A DNA stretch of 64,000 bases from UBA10649 sp965278945 (GCA_965278945.1 OZ257128.1:2046001-2110000), one strand, 5' to 3'. Shown: positions 1-9,947, numbered from the stretch's first letter. Notes: generated by a model from the sequence alone, not told the origin. Translations and numbers: made by a program.

Positions 1-2626
1 TGACCTCGACGACCAGCCACGCCGGGTTGACCCCAGTGATCTCCGCCTGGTCGAGCACGAATGCCGCGAAACCGTCCTCCCGGTGCTGCCACTGGCTGAC
101 GTTGACTGCGACGGTGTACTCGAAGCCGCGCTCGCGCCACTTGCGCAGGTCCATGAGCGCGCGGCGCAGCACCCACGCCCCCATCGGCACGACGAGGCCC
201 GTGGCCTCGGCCTGGGGGACAAAGGATGCGGGCAGCAGCAGCGTCCCGTCGGACCCTCGCATGCGGACCAGCGCCTCAGCACCGACCACGGCGTCATCGG
301 CGAGCCGGACGATCGGCTGGTAGTGGACGACCAGGCCGCTGGCGTCGATCGCCTTGCGGAGGTCGTGCTGGATGGCCACCGCGCGCTGGATCTCGTCGTC
401 GACGGACCGCTGGTACACCTCGATGCGGTTGCGCCCGGCGTCCTTCGCCTCGTACATCGCCAGGTCCGCGCGTCGTAGGACCTCGTCGACCGTGAGCTCA
501 GGGTCCTCGGTAACCGCGACACCGATGCTCATCTCCAGACGGAAGGTCTGGCCGCCGTGCACCCACGGAGCACCGAGCCGGTCCTGGAGGCGCAGACCGG
601 TCAGGACCGCGTCCGAGGCATCCTGAACGCCCTCGGTGAGCACGACGAACTCGTCCCCGCCCAGCCGCGCGACGGTGTCGTCCGGACGAAGAGCGGACCG
701 CAGCCGCTCCGCGACCTCGACGAGCAGCTGGTCACCGACCTGGTGTCCGTACGTGTCGTTGACATCCTTGAAACGGTCCAGGTCGCAGAACAAGACGGTG
801 ACGGTTCCCGGGTTGCGACGAAGCCTGAGCAGCGCGGATCCGAGCCTGTCGTTGAGCGCGCGGCGATTGGGAAGGCCGGTGACGGAGTCGCGCATCGCCT
901 GGTCGGACAGCGCGAGCTCTGCCTGACGTCGGGCGGTGAAGTCCTCGAACTGGGCGACGATCTCCGTGACGTCTCCCGCGCGCACGCCCCGGACGGCGGC
1001 CGCGCTCATCAGCGCCCACACCACCCGACCGTCGACGGAGTTGAGCCGGATCTCCCGCTGACGGTTCGACGGCATGCCATGGGTTCCGGTCGAGGTGAGC
1101 GAGTAGCCGATGATGTCCCAAGCCGTGGCGAGGTCGTCCGGGTGCACGAACGACATGAGGTCGCAGCGGTCGACGGCGCCGGGTGGCAGGCCGAGCAGGA
1201 CCAGCATCGCCGCGTTCGCGTCGAGCACCCGCAGGCTGCGCTCCTCGGGAGCGGCCATCCGCATGGCGGGCGTGGGTGACAGCTCGAAGACCGCCCGCAG
1301 TAGCTCGGCTTGGCGGAGCTCTCGTTCGTGCGCTTGCATCGACTCCGTGACGTCGGTGGCGATGCCGCCCACGCCCCAGGCGCGATCATCGTCACCGCGC
1401 AGCGGGAACTTGGAGCTGCTGACCGCTCCCAGCAGCCCATTGGCGCGTACGTGCCGCTCCTCGATGGCCACCGGCTCGTCGAATGCAAGCACCAGGTGAT
1501 CGTGAACGATGAAGCCCTCAGCCTGCGGTTCGCTGAAGAGGTCGCGGTCGGTGCGGCCGATCGTCTGCTCCGCGCTGAGGCCGGTCATGCGCTCCCACGC
1601 CTGGTTGACGAGCACGTACCGACCGTCGTGCGAATCCTCGGTGTAGTCCTTGGCATAGACGACCGCATCAGAACCGTCGATCACTTCGCGCAGCAGTCGC
1701 GAGGAATCCTTCGCCCTCGCGAGCTGGCGTAGTCGGTCGTCGCGAAGTACGCCGAGCGCGAGCAGACCGCTGGTCAGCACGATGGCAAACACCTCGACGG
1801 CGACGAGCCGATCTACCGCGATGTCGCTCGCGAGCGAGAATGGGCCGATCCCCCGGGCCGTGGCAACCGCCGCGAGCCAGAACACGACCGCCGTAACGGG
1901 CGCAACCGCAGCGGCTCCGAGCCTGACCGCCAGCCACGCCGGCCCGAGAAGCGCGACATACGGCCAGCCGAGGAGACCGGGGTTCTCGGGCGTGACGATG
2001 AAGAAGATCACCACAGAGACGAACACGCTCAGCAAGCCAACTGCAGCGAACTCGACCGTGTTTGTCACCGACCACCGATGGCGACGCAAGCACAGAATCA
2101 CGGCGGGCGCGATGACCACCAGTCCAAAGATGTCATCCGTCGACCAGAGCCGAACGTTCTCGATGAACATCCCGGTGTCGTGATCGAATAACCGAACGGT
2201 GATGGCAGCGAGCACCGCGACCGGGATCGCGAACGCGACCGACACGAACACCAGCGAGAACACGTCGACGGGCGACTGCAGTCGCGACGCTCGGGTGCGA
2301 GCGAACAGCCAGGTGAGCGCCCAGACCTCGATGCCGATCCCGGTTCCCAAGAGGATCGACAGCACCGGCGGCAGCGCTGCGATGAGCGCGCCGATGGCGA
2401 CCGTCAGTCCCGCCCCGGCTGCCAGCGGAATGACCAGGCGCTTGTCGAGGATCGATGCCACGCCGACCGCCAGGCCAAGACCGATGCCGAGGGACGGCAG
2501 GGAGCCGCCGTCGGAGAAGGTCAGCGGAGCGAGGAGGGGGAAGGCGCCGTACAGCGCGACGCCGACCGCGAACGCCAGTCCTGCCCGAATCCAGGGGTAC
2601 GGCGTGGTCGAGCGATCGTCCGCCAC
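1..2626 (-). CDS. Membrane PAS-GGDEF-EAL c-di-GMP signalling protein (3' end outside window)
   Basis: Predicted to make and/or break down cyclic di-GMP at the membrane. I translated the minus strand by hand: 875 codons are visible and the EAL domain is cut by the window edge. Residues 1 to about 300 hold roughly 8 hydrophobic segments (MASE1-like). Two PAS-type segments follow (about 310-430 and 440-560). The GGDEF domain (about 575-740) has an intact RLGGDEF signature and an RxxD inhibitory site (RPDD) five residues upstream. The EAL domain starts near 740 with an HYQPIV motif. The GTG start at 2626 follows an in-frame TAG and an AAGGGGG ribosome site. The EAL catalytic residues lie outside the window, so the balance of cyclase and phosphodiesterase activity cannot be judged. 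Confidence 0.9.
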   Translation of the reverse strand, partial: MADDRSTTPYPWIRAGLAFAVGVALYGAFPLLAPLTFSDGGSLPSLGIGLGLAVGVASILDKRLVIPLAAGAGLTVAIGALIAALPPVLSILLGTGIGIEVWALTWLFARTRASRLQSPVDVFSLVFVSVAFAIPVAVLAAITVRLFDHDTGMFIENVRLWSTDDIFGLVVIAPAVILCLRRHRWSVTNTVEFAAVGLLSVFVSVVIFFIVTPENPGLLGWPYVALLGPAWLAVRLGAAAVAPVTAVVFWLAAVATARGIGPFSLASDIAVDRLVAVEVFAIVLTSGLLALGVLRDDRLRQLARAKDSSRLLREVIDGSDAVVYAKDYTEDSHDGRYVLVNQAWERMTGLSAEQTIGRTDRDLFSEPQAEGFIVHDHLVLAFDEPVAIEERHVRANGLLGAVSSSKFPLRGDDDRAWGVGGIATDVTESMQAHERELRQAELLRAVFELSPTPAMRMAAPEERSLRVLDANAAMLVLLGLPPGAVDRCDLMSFVHPDDLATAWDIIGYSLTSTGTHGMPSNRQREIRLNSVDGRVVWALMSAAAVRGVRAGDVTEIVAQFEDFTARRQAELALSDQAMRDSVTGLPNRRALNDRLGSALLRLRRNPGTVTVLFCDLDRFKDVNDTYGHQVGDQLLVEVAERLRSALRPDDTVARLGGDEFVVLTEGVQDASDAVLTGLRLQDRLGAPWVHGGQTFRLEMSIGVAVTEDPELTVDEVLRRADLAMYEAKDAGRNRIEVYQRSVDDEIQRAVAIQHDLRKAIDASGLVVHYQPIVRLADDAVVGAEALVRMRGSDGTLLLPASFVPQAEATGLVVPMGAWVLRRALMDLRKWRERGFEYTVAVNVSQWQHREDGFAAFVLDQAEITGVNPAWLVVEV

Positions 2627-2773
2627 CGCAGAAGTCCCCCTTGCCTAGGTCGACCACGAGCCTACTGACGGAGGCGTGGAACCGGCCGATGCCAAGCGCG
2701 TATCGGGAAGCGGTAACCGGGCTGTAACTGATCGTCAATAGGATCGCGTCGTATTCCGCTACGAGCACCGAGG

Positions 2774-5700
2774 ATGACGATGCGCAAGCTGCTGATCGCC
2801 AATCGCGGGGAGATTGCCATCCGTGCGGCTCGCGCCGCGCGCGAGCTGGGCGTGACCTCGGTGGCGATCTACAGCGCCGAGGACCGTAGCGCGCTCCATC
2901 GCCTGATCGCCGATGAGGCGTACCAGATCGGCGAGGCCGGCCACCCCGTGCGCACCTACCTCGACATCCCCATGCTCATCGAGATCGCTCAGCGGTCCGG
3001 AGCGGATGCCGTCTACCCGGGCTACGGGTTCTTGTCCGAGTCCGCGGTGTTCGCCCAGGCCGTCATCGATGCGGGCCTGACCTGGGTCGGCCCGACTCCG
3101 GAGACCCTGGTCCTCACCGGTGACAAGGTCCGCGGTCGCGACTCGGCTGTGCGCGCCGGAGTGCCCGTGCTCGGTGCCTCGGGACCGGTCGCCTCGCTCG
3201 ACGAGGCGCTCGCGGCCGCGGAGCGCATTGGCTTCCCCGTATTCGTCAAGGCATCGGGCGGCGGCGGCGGACGCGGACTGCGGCGTGTCGAGACGCGCGA
3301 GGAGATCCTGCGGGTATTCGACGAGGCCAAGCGCGAGGCAGCCGCCGCGTTCGGCGACGACGCGCTGTTCGTCGAACAGGCCGTCGTGCGTCCGCGCCAC
3401 GTCGAGGTGCAGGTGCTGGCCGACTCGTACGGCGAGGTCGTGCATCTGTTCGAGCGCGACTGCTCGGTCCAGCGTCGTCATCAGAAGGTCGTCGAGATCG
3501 CGCCCGCTCCCGGGCTGCCGCGCGAGCTCATCTCGCGCCTGTGCGCCGATGCTGTGCGCTTCGCTCGCGAGGTCAACTACAGCGCGGCTGGCACGGTCGA
3601 GTTCCTCGTGTGGACCGATCCGCAGGAGACAGCGGAGGCGCACCAGTCCGGTTACGGCTACGCATTCATCGAGATGAACCCGCGCATCCAGGTCGAGCAC
3701 ACGGTCACCGAGGAGGTCACCGGAGTCGACCTCGTGCTGTCGCAGCTGCGCATCGCGCGTGGCGAGTCGCTGGCGGACCTCGGCATCGCGCAGGAGAACA
3801 TCTCCGTCCAGCGCAGCGCCATCCAGTGCCGGCTCACCACCGAGGACCCCGCGGACGGCTTCCGTCCGGCCACCGGAACCATCGTGGTGTACCGCAGTCC
3901 CGGCGGCCCGGGAGTGCGCCTCGACGGCGCGACGTACGCCGGCGCCGACGTCACCCCGTTCTACGACTCCCTGCTCGTGAAGCTGACGACGAGCGGGGTC
4001 GACTTCACCAGCGCCGCCCGCCGTGCCCGACGAGCACTGTCGGAGTTCCAGGTTCGCGGCGTCGCCACCAACCTGAGCTTCCTGCGTGCGCTCCTGAGCG
4101 ACCCGGACTTCCTGTCCGGGGACCTGACGACCGCGTTCCTCGACGAGCATCCCGACCTCGTGTCCGCACAGCCCGGCGCGACCCTCGGCTCTGCCGCCGG
4201 GCTGCTCACCAGGCTCGCCGAGGTCACCGTCAATCGTCCCCACGGCGAACCGCCGACGGTCGTTCGCGACCCCGCCAGGCTGCTTCCGGCCGACCGCACG
4301 CCGTCATCGATTCCGGCCATCACCGCAAAGGCGGTGCTAGACGAGTCTGGCCCCGATGCCCTGTCATCGTGGCTGCGCGGGCTCGAGCACGTCGTCATCA
4401 CCGACACGACGCTGCGTGATGCCCACCAGTCGCTGCTCGCCACCAGGGTGCGCAGTCGCGACCTGGTGGCCGGCGCGAAGGCGGAGGCCGAGCTGCTGCC
4501 CGGGCTGTTCAGCCTGGAGTGCTGGGGCGGCGCGACCTTCGACGCGGGCCTGAGATTCCTCGGCGACGACCCGTGGGATCGCCTCGCCGCCCTGCGCGAG
4601 GCGGCGCCGAACGTGCTGACGCAGATGCTCATCCGCGGACGGAATGCGCTCGGCTATGCGCCCTACCCGGACTCCGTGGTCTCCGCGTTCGTCGCGGAGG
4701 CGCGCGAAACCGGCATGGACGTGTTCCGGGTATTCGACGCCCTCAACAGCGTCGAGAAGACCCGTCCGGTGATCGACGCCGTGCGCGAGTTCGGCGGTTA
4801 CGCGGAAGGGGCGATCTGCTACACCGCCGACGTCCTGGATCCCGCCGAGTCGACGTACACGCTCGACTACTACCTGCGCGTCGCCGACGAGTACGTCGCC
4901 GCGGGCGTTCACGGACTGTGCATCAAGGACATGGCCGGACTCCTGCGCGCGCCCGCCGCCACCGTGCTGATCGAAGCGCTGCGCAGCAGGTTCGACGTGC
5001 CGGTTCGCCTGCACACGCATGACACGGCCGGCGGTCAGCTGGCCACCTACCTGGCCGCCGTTGAAGCCGGCGTCGACGGCGTCGACTGCGCATCCGCACC
5101 GCTCGCGTCCGGTGGCAGTCAGCCGAGCCTGGGCGCGATGCTCGCCGCCACCCTGCACACCGACCGCGACCCCAGCGTCGCCGGCGGTCTCGATCTCGCC
5201 GATGCCGCGCGCCTGGAGCCCTACTGGTCCGCGGTGCGGGACCTGTACGCGCCCTTCGAGGCGGGCCAGCGCGCCCCCGCGACGAACGTCTACCGTCACG
5301 AAGTACCCGGCGGCCAGCTGTCCAACCTTCGCGCGCAGGCCACGGCACTGGGGATCGGCGAGCGGTTCGGCGACGTGCTCGAGGCCTACCACGACGCCAG
5401 CCTCCTGCTGGGACGACCGGTCAAGGTCACCCCGAGCAGCAAGGTCGTCGGAGACCTCGCGGTCTGGATGACCGCCGCGGGAGTCTCCACCGAGGACCTG
5501 CTCGATGACCCCGCGAAGTTCGACCTGCCCGCGTCGGTGATCGCCTTCCTGCAAGGCCAGCTCGGCGTACCCGAGGGCGGGTTCCTCGAGCCGTTCACCA
5601 GCCAGGTACTCGCCGGCAAGCCACCCCTGGCCGACCCGACCTTCAATGTCGACGACCTGGCCGCGCTGTCGCACCCTGACCAGCGTCGCGCAGCACTCAC

Positions 5701-6229
5701 CCGCCTGATGCTGCCCGCCGAGGCCGCCGCCTTCGCTGTTGCCCGCAAGCAGTACGGCGACGTCTCCGTCCTGCCTACCTACGCCTACCTGTACGGCCTG
5801 CAGCCAGGCAGCACGCAGGTGATCGAGATCGCCGCCGGGCAGCAGATGTTCGTCGAGCTGGACGCCATCGGCGATGTCGACGAGACCGGCCGCCGCAGCG
5901 TCCACCTGCGCGCCAACGGCCAGCCCGTCGTGCTTCGGGTGATCGACGAGCACGCCCCGTCAACGATCATCGTTCGCCCGAAGGCCGAGCCCGGCAACCC
6001 GGCGCACCTGGCCGCCTCGGTGCCCGGCGTCATCTCCGTACTGGTCAAGCAAGGCGACGAGGTACGCGCGGGAGACCGCGTCGCGATCATCGAGGCGATG
6101 AAGATGGAGTCCGCCGTCACGGCGGGAATCGCAGGTGTCGTCGACGTCGTGCACGTCCAGGACAAGTCACAGGTGGAGCCCGGCGACCTCGTCGTCACTC
6201 TCACCCCCGCCGCTTCCTCGGAGGCCTGA
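2774..6229 (+). CDS. pyc: Pyruvate carboxylase
   Basis: Biotin-dependent carboxylation of pyruvate to oxaloacetate, the anaplerotic step into the TCA cycle; cytosolic. At 1151 aa it has the usual length of single-chain pyruvate carboxylases. The biotin carboxylase and ATP-grasp part is about residues 1-450 (glycine-rich KASGGGGGRG loop, EMNPRIQVEHTVTE motif). The carboxyltransferase part begins near 540 (ITDTTLRDAHQSLLATR). The C-terminal biotinyl domain carries EAMKMES, with the biotin-accepting lysine at about residue 1110. A start two codons later (2780) is also possible; GAGG sits just upstream of 2774. The stop overlaps the next ATG by one base (TGATG), so the two genes are probably translated together. 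Confidence 0.97.
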   Translation: MTMRKLLIANRGEIAIRAARAARELGVTSVAIYSAEDRSALHRLIADEAYQIGEAGHPVRTYLDIPMLIEIAQRSGADAVYPGYGFLSESAVFAQAVIDAGLTWVGPTPETLVLTGDKVRGRDSAVRAGVPVLGASGPVASLDEALAAAERIGFPVFVKASGGGGGRGLRRVETREEILRVFDEAKREAAAAFGDDALFVEQAVVRPRHVEVQVLADSYGEVVHLFERDCSVQRRHQKVVEIAPAPGLPRELISRLCADAVRFAREVNYSAAGTVEFLVWTDPQETAEAHQSGYGYAFIEMNPRIQVEHTVTEEVTGVDLVLSQLRIARGESLADLGIAQENISVQRSAIQCRLTTEDPADGFRPATGTIVVYRSPGGPGVRLDGATYAGADVTPFYDSLLVKLTTSGVDFTSAARRARRALSEFQVRGVATNLSFLRALLSDPDFLSGDLTTAFLDEHPDLVSAQPGATLGSAAGLLTRLAEVTVNRPHGEPPTVVRDPARLLPADRTPSSIPAITAKAVLDESGPDALSSWLRGLEHVVITDTTLRDAHQSLLATRVRSRDLVAGAKAEAELLPGLFSLECWGGATFDAGLRFLGDDPWDRLAALREAAPNVLTQMLIRGRNALGYAPYPDSVVSAFVAEARETGMDVFRVFDALNSVEKTRPVIDAVREFGGYAEGAICYTADVLDPAESTYTLDYYLRVADEYVAAGVHGLCIKDMAGLLRAPAATVLIEALRSRFDVPVRLHTHDTAGGQLATYLAAVEAGVDGVDCASAPLASGGSQPSLGAMLAATLHTDRDPSVAGGLDLADAARLEPYWSAVRDLYAPFEAGQRAPATNVYRHEVPGGQLSNLRAQATALGIGERFGDVLEAYHDASLLLGRPVKVTPSSKVVGDLAVWMTAAGVSTEDLLDDPAKFDLPASVIAFLQGQLGVPEGGFLEPFTSQVLAGKPPLADPTFNVDDLAALSHPDQRRAALTRLMLPAEAAAFAVARKQYGDVSVLPTYAYLYGLQPGSTQVIEIAAGQQMFVELDAIGDVDETGRRSVHLRANGQPVVLRVIDEHAPSTIIVRPKAEPGNPAHLAASVPGVISVLVKQGDEVRAGDRVAIIEAMKMESAVTAGIAGVVDVVHVQDKSQVEPGDLVVTLTPAASSEA

Positions 6230-6714
6230 TGAAGAAGAACACGACGACCGGCCGCTACACCTCTGAATCCCTGGCCGAGCAGGCGACCGAAGTTGAGCTC
6301 GCCGCATTCGCCCTTGTCGATGCCGTCGCGCTGGGGCTGCTCGCAACCGATGCTGCGCAGAAGAACGGCCTGGAGATCGTGATCGAGGTGCATCACCTCG
6401 GCCGTCTCGCCTACCGAGTCGCGCTGCCGGGCTCACGTCCGGATTCGGACGACTGGATCATGCGCAAGGCGCGGGTCGTCGAGCGCTTCTCGACCTCGAC
6501 CCTGGCCATGCGCGTGAAGTACGAGGAGCGCGGCACGACGTTTGCAGAGGCGACCGGTCTCAGCGAGAGCGAGTACGCACCGCACGGCGGCGGCTTCCCG
6601 ATCGTCGTGTCCGGCGTCGGACCGGTGGGTGCGATGTATGCATCCGGACTGCCGCAGGTGAAGGACCACGAGTTCATCGTCGCCTGCCTGCGCGAGCTCA
6701 AGGCTCGCGCCTGA
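6229..6714 (+). CDS. HbpS/GlcG-like (UPF0303) heme-degrading-domain protein
   Basis: 161 aa, resembling the UPF0303/HbpS family (PF03928). These are small cytosolic proteins that bind heme or act in redox sensing; many have no known reaction. The C-terminal half holds the family-type glycine-rich stretch (HGGGFPI, GVGPVGAMYASGLPQ) and ends in a short amphipathic helix. No signal peptide or membrane segment is visible. Its ATG overlaps the pyruvate carboxylase stop by one base, suggesting an operon, although no metabolic link is obvious. Its 3' end overlaps the convergent dioxygenase-like gene by 17 bp. Confidence 0.8.
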   Translation: MKKNTTTGRYTSESLAEQATEVELAAFALVDAVALGLLATDAAQKNGLEIVIEVHHLGRLAYRVALPGSRPDSDDWIMRKARVVERFSTSTLAMRVKYEERGTTFAEATGLSESEYAPHGGGFPIVVSGVGPVGAMYASGLPQVKDHEFIVACLRELKARA

Positions 6715-7861
6715 CCTGGTACTCGGCCAGCCTTTCCGCCAGCTGGTCGTAGGTCCACTGCTCGGCCAGGGACTGCTGCACCAGTTCTGCCTGCGTTGTC
6801 GGCGCCAGGCCGTCAAGCAGAACATCCCTATCCAGGTTCGTCGGGAAGGCGTAGCCCTCCGCACTTGCCGCGATCACGTTCTGTATCGCGCGCGGGTCGC
6901 GGCCCTCGGCGATATCCGCCTTCAGCAGGTCGTCGTAGATGGACAGCACCAGCGCAGCCCGGTCGATGCTCTCCATCGCTCGGCCGAATGCCGACGAGAC
7001 CTGCAGCAGATGTGCCATGCGGCGCATCGTGCGCGTCGAGTTCGTGCCCGCGGCATGGAACAGCGCGGGATTGAAGAACACCGCGTCTCCCTTGAAGAGC
7101 GGGATCTGAACATGATGTGCCAGCGCGTACTCGCGAAACTCGGGCAGTCGCCACGCCACGTAGCCGGGTAGGTACTTATGCGAGTGCGGAAGGTACATGG
7201 TCGGGCCGCTCTCGACCGGCATGTCCGTATGCGCGACCGCCCCCTGCAAGGTGAGCGACGCCGACATATGGTGAGCCGGGCTGGGATAGCGCGCCGCGTT
7301 CTGCGCCGACTGGAGTCCCAGGTGGTAGTCGCGATGCATCTCCTGCGCCAGCCCGCCAGGATTGACGACGTTGACCTGCGATGTCATCTGGTAGCCCGGT
7401 CCCAGCCACGCCTCGCACGCGAGCGCGATGACATCGTTGCCGTAGTAGTCAACGAACCGGTCGGGCGCGCGGTCGGCAAGCTTCGCGAGCGCGTTCCATA
7501 CGCGATCGCTCGCGCCGGGCTTGACGTGATCGCCGAGATCGATACCCCGTGCCCGCTGCTCGTCGATGATGTCGTCGAACACCCCCGAGACAGCGTCGAC
7601 GACGTCGGTATCGGGGAAGGCTCCGGAGAACACCACGACGCCCGGACCCTCACGCAGTGCTCGCACCAGCTCGTCCTGCAGAACTCGTCGGCCCTCGGGA
7701 TCAGCCATGGTCGGGCGCAACGCAGCTGCGGAGTAGAGCAGGACGCCGTCGAGGACCTGCGCCGCCCACGGGTAGTCGGACACGGAGGTCACCTCGTTGG
7801 TGATGGCAATCAGGTCGTCAAGCGAGCAGTCGTCCGCCGATAGCCACATGCCGCCGTTCAT
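6698..7861 (-). CDS. Phytanoyl-CoA dioxygenase (PhyH) family protein
   Basis: 387 aa, a probable Fe(II)/2-oxoglutarate-dependent oxygenase of the PhyH superfamily; the substrate is unknown. The likely iron ligands are the HxD pair in MHRDYH and the distal histidine in NPALFHAAGTNST, followed by an arginine-rich stretch (TRTMRRMAHL) of the kind that binds 2-oxoglutarate. HTDMPVESGPTMYLPHSHK matches the substrate-side strand region of the family. No signal peptide is visible. The ATG at 7861 follows a GGGAG-type ribosome site. The gene is monocistronic and runs convergently into the HbpS-like gene with a 17-bp overlap. Confidence 0.85.
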   Translation of the reverse strand: MNGGMWLSADDCSLDDLIAITNEVTSVSDYPWAAQVLDGVLLYSAAALRPTMADPEGRRVLQDELVRALREGPGVVVFSGAFPDTDVVDAVSGVFDDIIDEQRARGIDLGDHVKPGASDRVWNALAKLADRAPDRFVDYYGNDVIALACEAWLGPGYQMTSQVNVVNPGGLAQEMHRDYHLGLQSAQNAARYPSPAHHMSASLTLQGAVAHTDMPVESGPTMYLPHSHKYLPGYVAWRLPEFREYALAHHVQIPLFKGDAVFFNPALFHAAGTNSTRTMRRMAHLLQVSSAFGRAMESIDRAALVLSIYDDLLKADIAEGRDPRAIQNVIAASAEGYAFPTNLDRDVLLDGLAPTTQAELVQQSLAEQWTYDQLAERLAEYQVRREP

Positions 7862-7947
7862 GCTCCCAGCCTAGGAGAGCCAGACCTCATGGGGTCTGGC
7901 GATGCTCGCGTAGTCTGCCCGCGTTACGCGATCGAGGGAGTCCAGCA

Positions 7948-8718
7948 ATGACCGAACCACGGCCCAATGCCGGACTCGCCGTCATCACCGGAGCCAGCAG
8001 CGGCATCGGTGCGGCCACCGCTCGCGCTCTTGCCCTACGCGGCTTCCGCGTCATCGCCGCCGCGCGACGCACCGAACTGCTGGACGACCTGTACGCCGAC
8101 GATCCGCTGATCGAACCGTGGGAGCTCGACGTCACCGACCAGGCCAGCGTCGACAGGCTGGCGACCTATGTAGCCGACAAGGACGTCACGGTCCTCGTCG
8201 CGAACGCTGGCGGCGCGTTCGATGCAACGACCCTCGCTGACGCCGACCTTGACTCATGGGCGCAGACGATGGACGTCAATGTGATCGGCACGGTTCGGAC
8301 CGTGCGCGCCATACTGCCCGCGCTGATCGAATCCGGACGCGGACTCGTGGTCCTCATGGGGTCGACGGCCGGGCGCGTGGCGTACGAGAACGGCGGCAGC
8401 TACGTGGCGGCCAAGCACGCGGTCGCGGCGATCGCCGGGACATTGCGGCTGGAGCTGAGCGGCCAGCCCGTGCGGGTGAGCGAGATCGCGCCGGGGATGG
8501 TGCGCACCGATGAGTTCGCCAGGAACCGCTTCGGCGGCGACGCCGACAAGGCGGCCAAGGTCTACGAGGGCGTGGCCGAGCCGCTGAGCGCTGACGACGT
8601 AGCCGAGACGGTGGCCTGGATCGCGACTCTCCCGTCGCACGTCAACGTCGACCTGATCGTGATCCGGCCGGTGGCCCAGGCGGCCCAGCACAAGGTCCAC
8701 CGCGTCCTCCCGAATTGA
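7948..8718 (+). CDS. Short-chain dehydrogenase/reductase
   Basis: 256-aa classical SDR oxidoreductase. It shows the cofactor loop TGASSGIG near the N terminus, the NAG motif (VANAGGAF), a catalytic serine (MGSTAGR) and the YVAAK active site. ARRTEL after the second strand favours NADP(H). The sequence resembles the NADP-dependent YdfG group of hydroxy-acid and serine dehydrogenases, but the substrate is not determined. It starts 86 bp from, and divergent to, the PhyH-like gene, so they may share a promoter region. Its TGA lies inside the long inverted repeat that follows. Confidence 0.92.
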   Translation: MTEPRPNAGLAVITGASSGIGAATARALALRGFRVIAAARRTELLDDLYADDPLIEPWELDVTDQASVDRLATYVADKDVTVLVANAGGAFDATTLADADLDSWAQTMDVNVIGTVRTVRAILPALIESGRGLVVLMGSTAGRVAYENGGSYVAAKHAVAAIAGTLRLELSGQPVRVSEIAPGMVRTDEFARNRFGGDADKAAKVYEGVAEPLSADDVAETVAWIATLPSHVNVDLIVIRPVAQAAQHKVHRVLPN

Positions 8719-8794
8719 ACCGCCCCGGGTCAAATCGGGGTTTGCGGGCGCTTTTAGCGCCCGGAAGCCGGATTTGACCCGGAAGGCGGTTCAA
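8715..8794. terminator. 80-bp imperfect inverted repeat between convergent genes
   Basis: Left arm 8715-8752 and right arm 8756-8794 can fold into a long hairpin with a 3-nt loop (ttt). Perfect blocks are TTGAACCGCC, CCGGGTCAAATC and GGGCGCT, separated by short mismatched stretches. It starts over the stop codon of the SDR gene and ends 13 bp before the stop of the convergent wall-hydrolase gene. It is well placed as a bidirectional terminator, but the arms are far longer than termination needs and there is no clean T-tract. A dispersed palindromic repeat is an alternative. Confidence 0.7.
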
Positions 8795-8807
8795 ATCTGC
8801 AGGGGGG

Positions 8808-9947
8808 TTAGCCCACGACGCGGCCGACGCCGCTGAACCGGTCTCCGTACCACGGGCCAAGGAAGTCGGTGATCTCGACGCCGTCACTGGGATTGGCCGC
8901 GTGCACCATCTTCCCGCCGCCGATGTACATGCCCACGTGATGAGCGCCGCTGCCGAAGTAGAAGACCAGGTCACCTGGCTGGATGTCGCTGACCGGGATG
9001 TGCTGGGTCTGGTCCCACTGCGAGTAGCTGATCGCGGTGAGGCTCACACCGGCCTGAGCCCAGGCCGCGGAGGTGAGCTTGGAGCAGTCCCACGACGAGG
9101 GCGGGTTGGCGCTGAAGGAATACGGGTCGCCCACCTGCGCGAGCGCGTACTGGATGGCGACCTGGGCGCGCGAGCCGCCGGAGAACCCGCCACCGGACTC
9201 GGCAGGGTCGTTGCCGCTCGACCCGTCGCTGCTCGAGTCGCTTCCGGTGGGTCTGGACGCATCGTTGGCCGCCTGCTCCTGGGCCGCCTTCGCCGCAGCC
9301 GCAGCCTCGGCGAGCTGCTGCTGACGGCGCTCCTCGGCCAGCTTCGCCAGGCGCTGCCGCTCCTCCTCTTGGAGGGAGGCCAGCACGTCCTGCGCCGCCG
9401 ACAGCTGCGCAGCAGCCTCGTCGTTCGCGGACGCCATCTCGTTTCGGACCTGCTCGGCGTCGGACTCGCGGTCGCTGATCTCCGCCTCGGTCTGGGCAAG
9501 GCGAAGGCGCGAGGTCTGAGCCTGCCGGAGCTGGGCCACCTGGGTCTGCTCGAGCTGGCCCATGACGGCCGCCTGCGCGAGGAACTCCGCGGGGTCCTCG
9601 GCCATGAGGACCTCAAGGGTGGGGTCGACGCCTCCGCTCGCGTATGCGGCCCGCGCGATGTCGTCGATCGTGCTCATCGAGATGCGCAGTTCGGCTCGCT
9701 CGCGGTCGGCCCGATTCTGGATCGAGTTGAGCTGCGAGGAGATGCCGTTGAGCTTGGACTCGGCGCCGCGCGCGCGTTCGGCGGCGGCCTCGGCCTTCAT
9801 CTGCAGGTCGCGAACCTGTGCGGCGACCTGGTTCAGGTCCTTGCGAGGGGCTGCCGACGAGGTGGCCTGCGATCCGAGACCGACAATCAGGGTGCCCGCA
9901 ACCAGCGTCGCCAGAACCACCCGTCGCGTCCGCATGTCATCAACCAT
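8808..9947 (-). CDS. Secreted NlpC/P60 peptidoglycan endopeptidase with coiled-coil N terminus
   Basis: 379-aa cell-wall hydrolase predicted to cleave peptide cross-links of peptidoglycan, of the RipA/RipC type. A signal peptide occupies about residues 1-33 (start at residue 1 or at the second Met, residue 5). A long charged coiled coil follows (about 36-225), then a Ser/Gly/Asp-rich linker. The C-terminal NlpC/P60 domain has a catalytic Cys at about 288 (WDCSKLT), His at about 337 (HHVGMYIGGG) and a third polar residue near H349. The coiled coil is the kind that autoinhibits, or docks to FtsEX, in other actinobacteria; that is inference. It is divergent from an OmpR-type two-component system. 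Confidence 0.93.
   Translation of the reverse strand: MVDDMRTRRVVLATLVAGTLIVGLGSQATSSAAPRKDLNQVAAQVRDLQMKAEAAAERARGAESKLNGISSQLNSIQNRADRERAELRISMSTIDDIARAAYASGGVDPTLEVLMAEDPAEFLAQAAVMGQLEQTQVAQLRQAQTSRLRLAQTEAEISDRESDAEQVRNEMASANDEAAAQLSAAQDVLASLQEEERQRLAKLAEERRQQQLAEAAAAAKAAQEQAANDASRPTGSDSSSDGSSGNDPAESGGGFSGGSRAQVAIQYALAQVGDPYSFSANPPSSWDCSKLTSAAWAQAGVSLTAISYSQWDQTQHIPVSDIQPGDLVFYFGSGAHHVGMYIGGGKMVHAANPSDGVEITDFLGPWYGDRFSGVGRVVG

Noticed and set aside
2759..5953. Long open frames on the minus strand opposite pyruvate carboxylase (494 and 529 codons)
   Set aside because: They are shadows caused by high-GC codon bias in the carboxylase; the translations are low-complexity and lack any domain.
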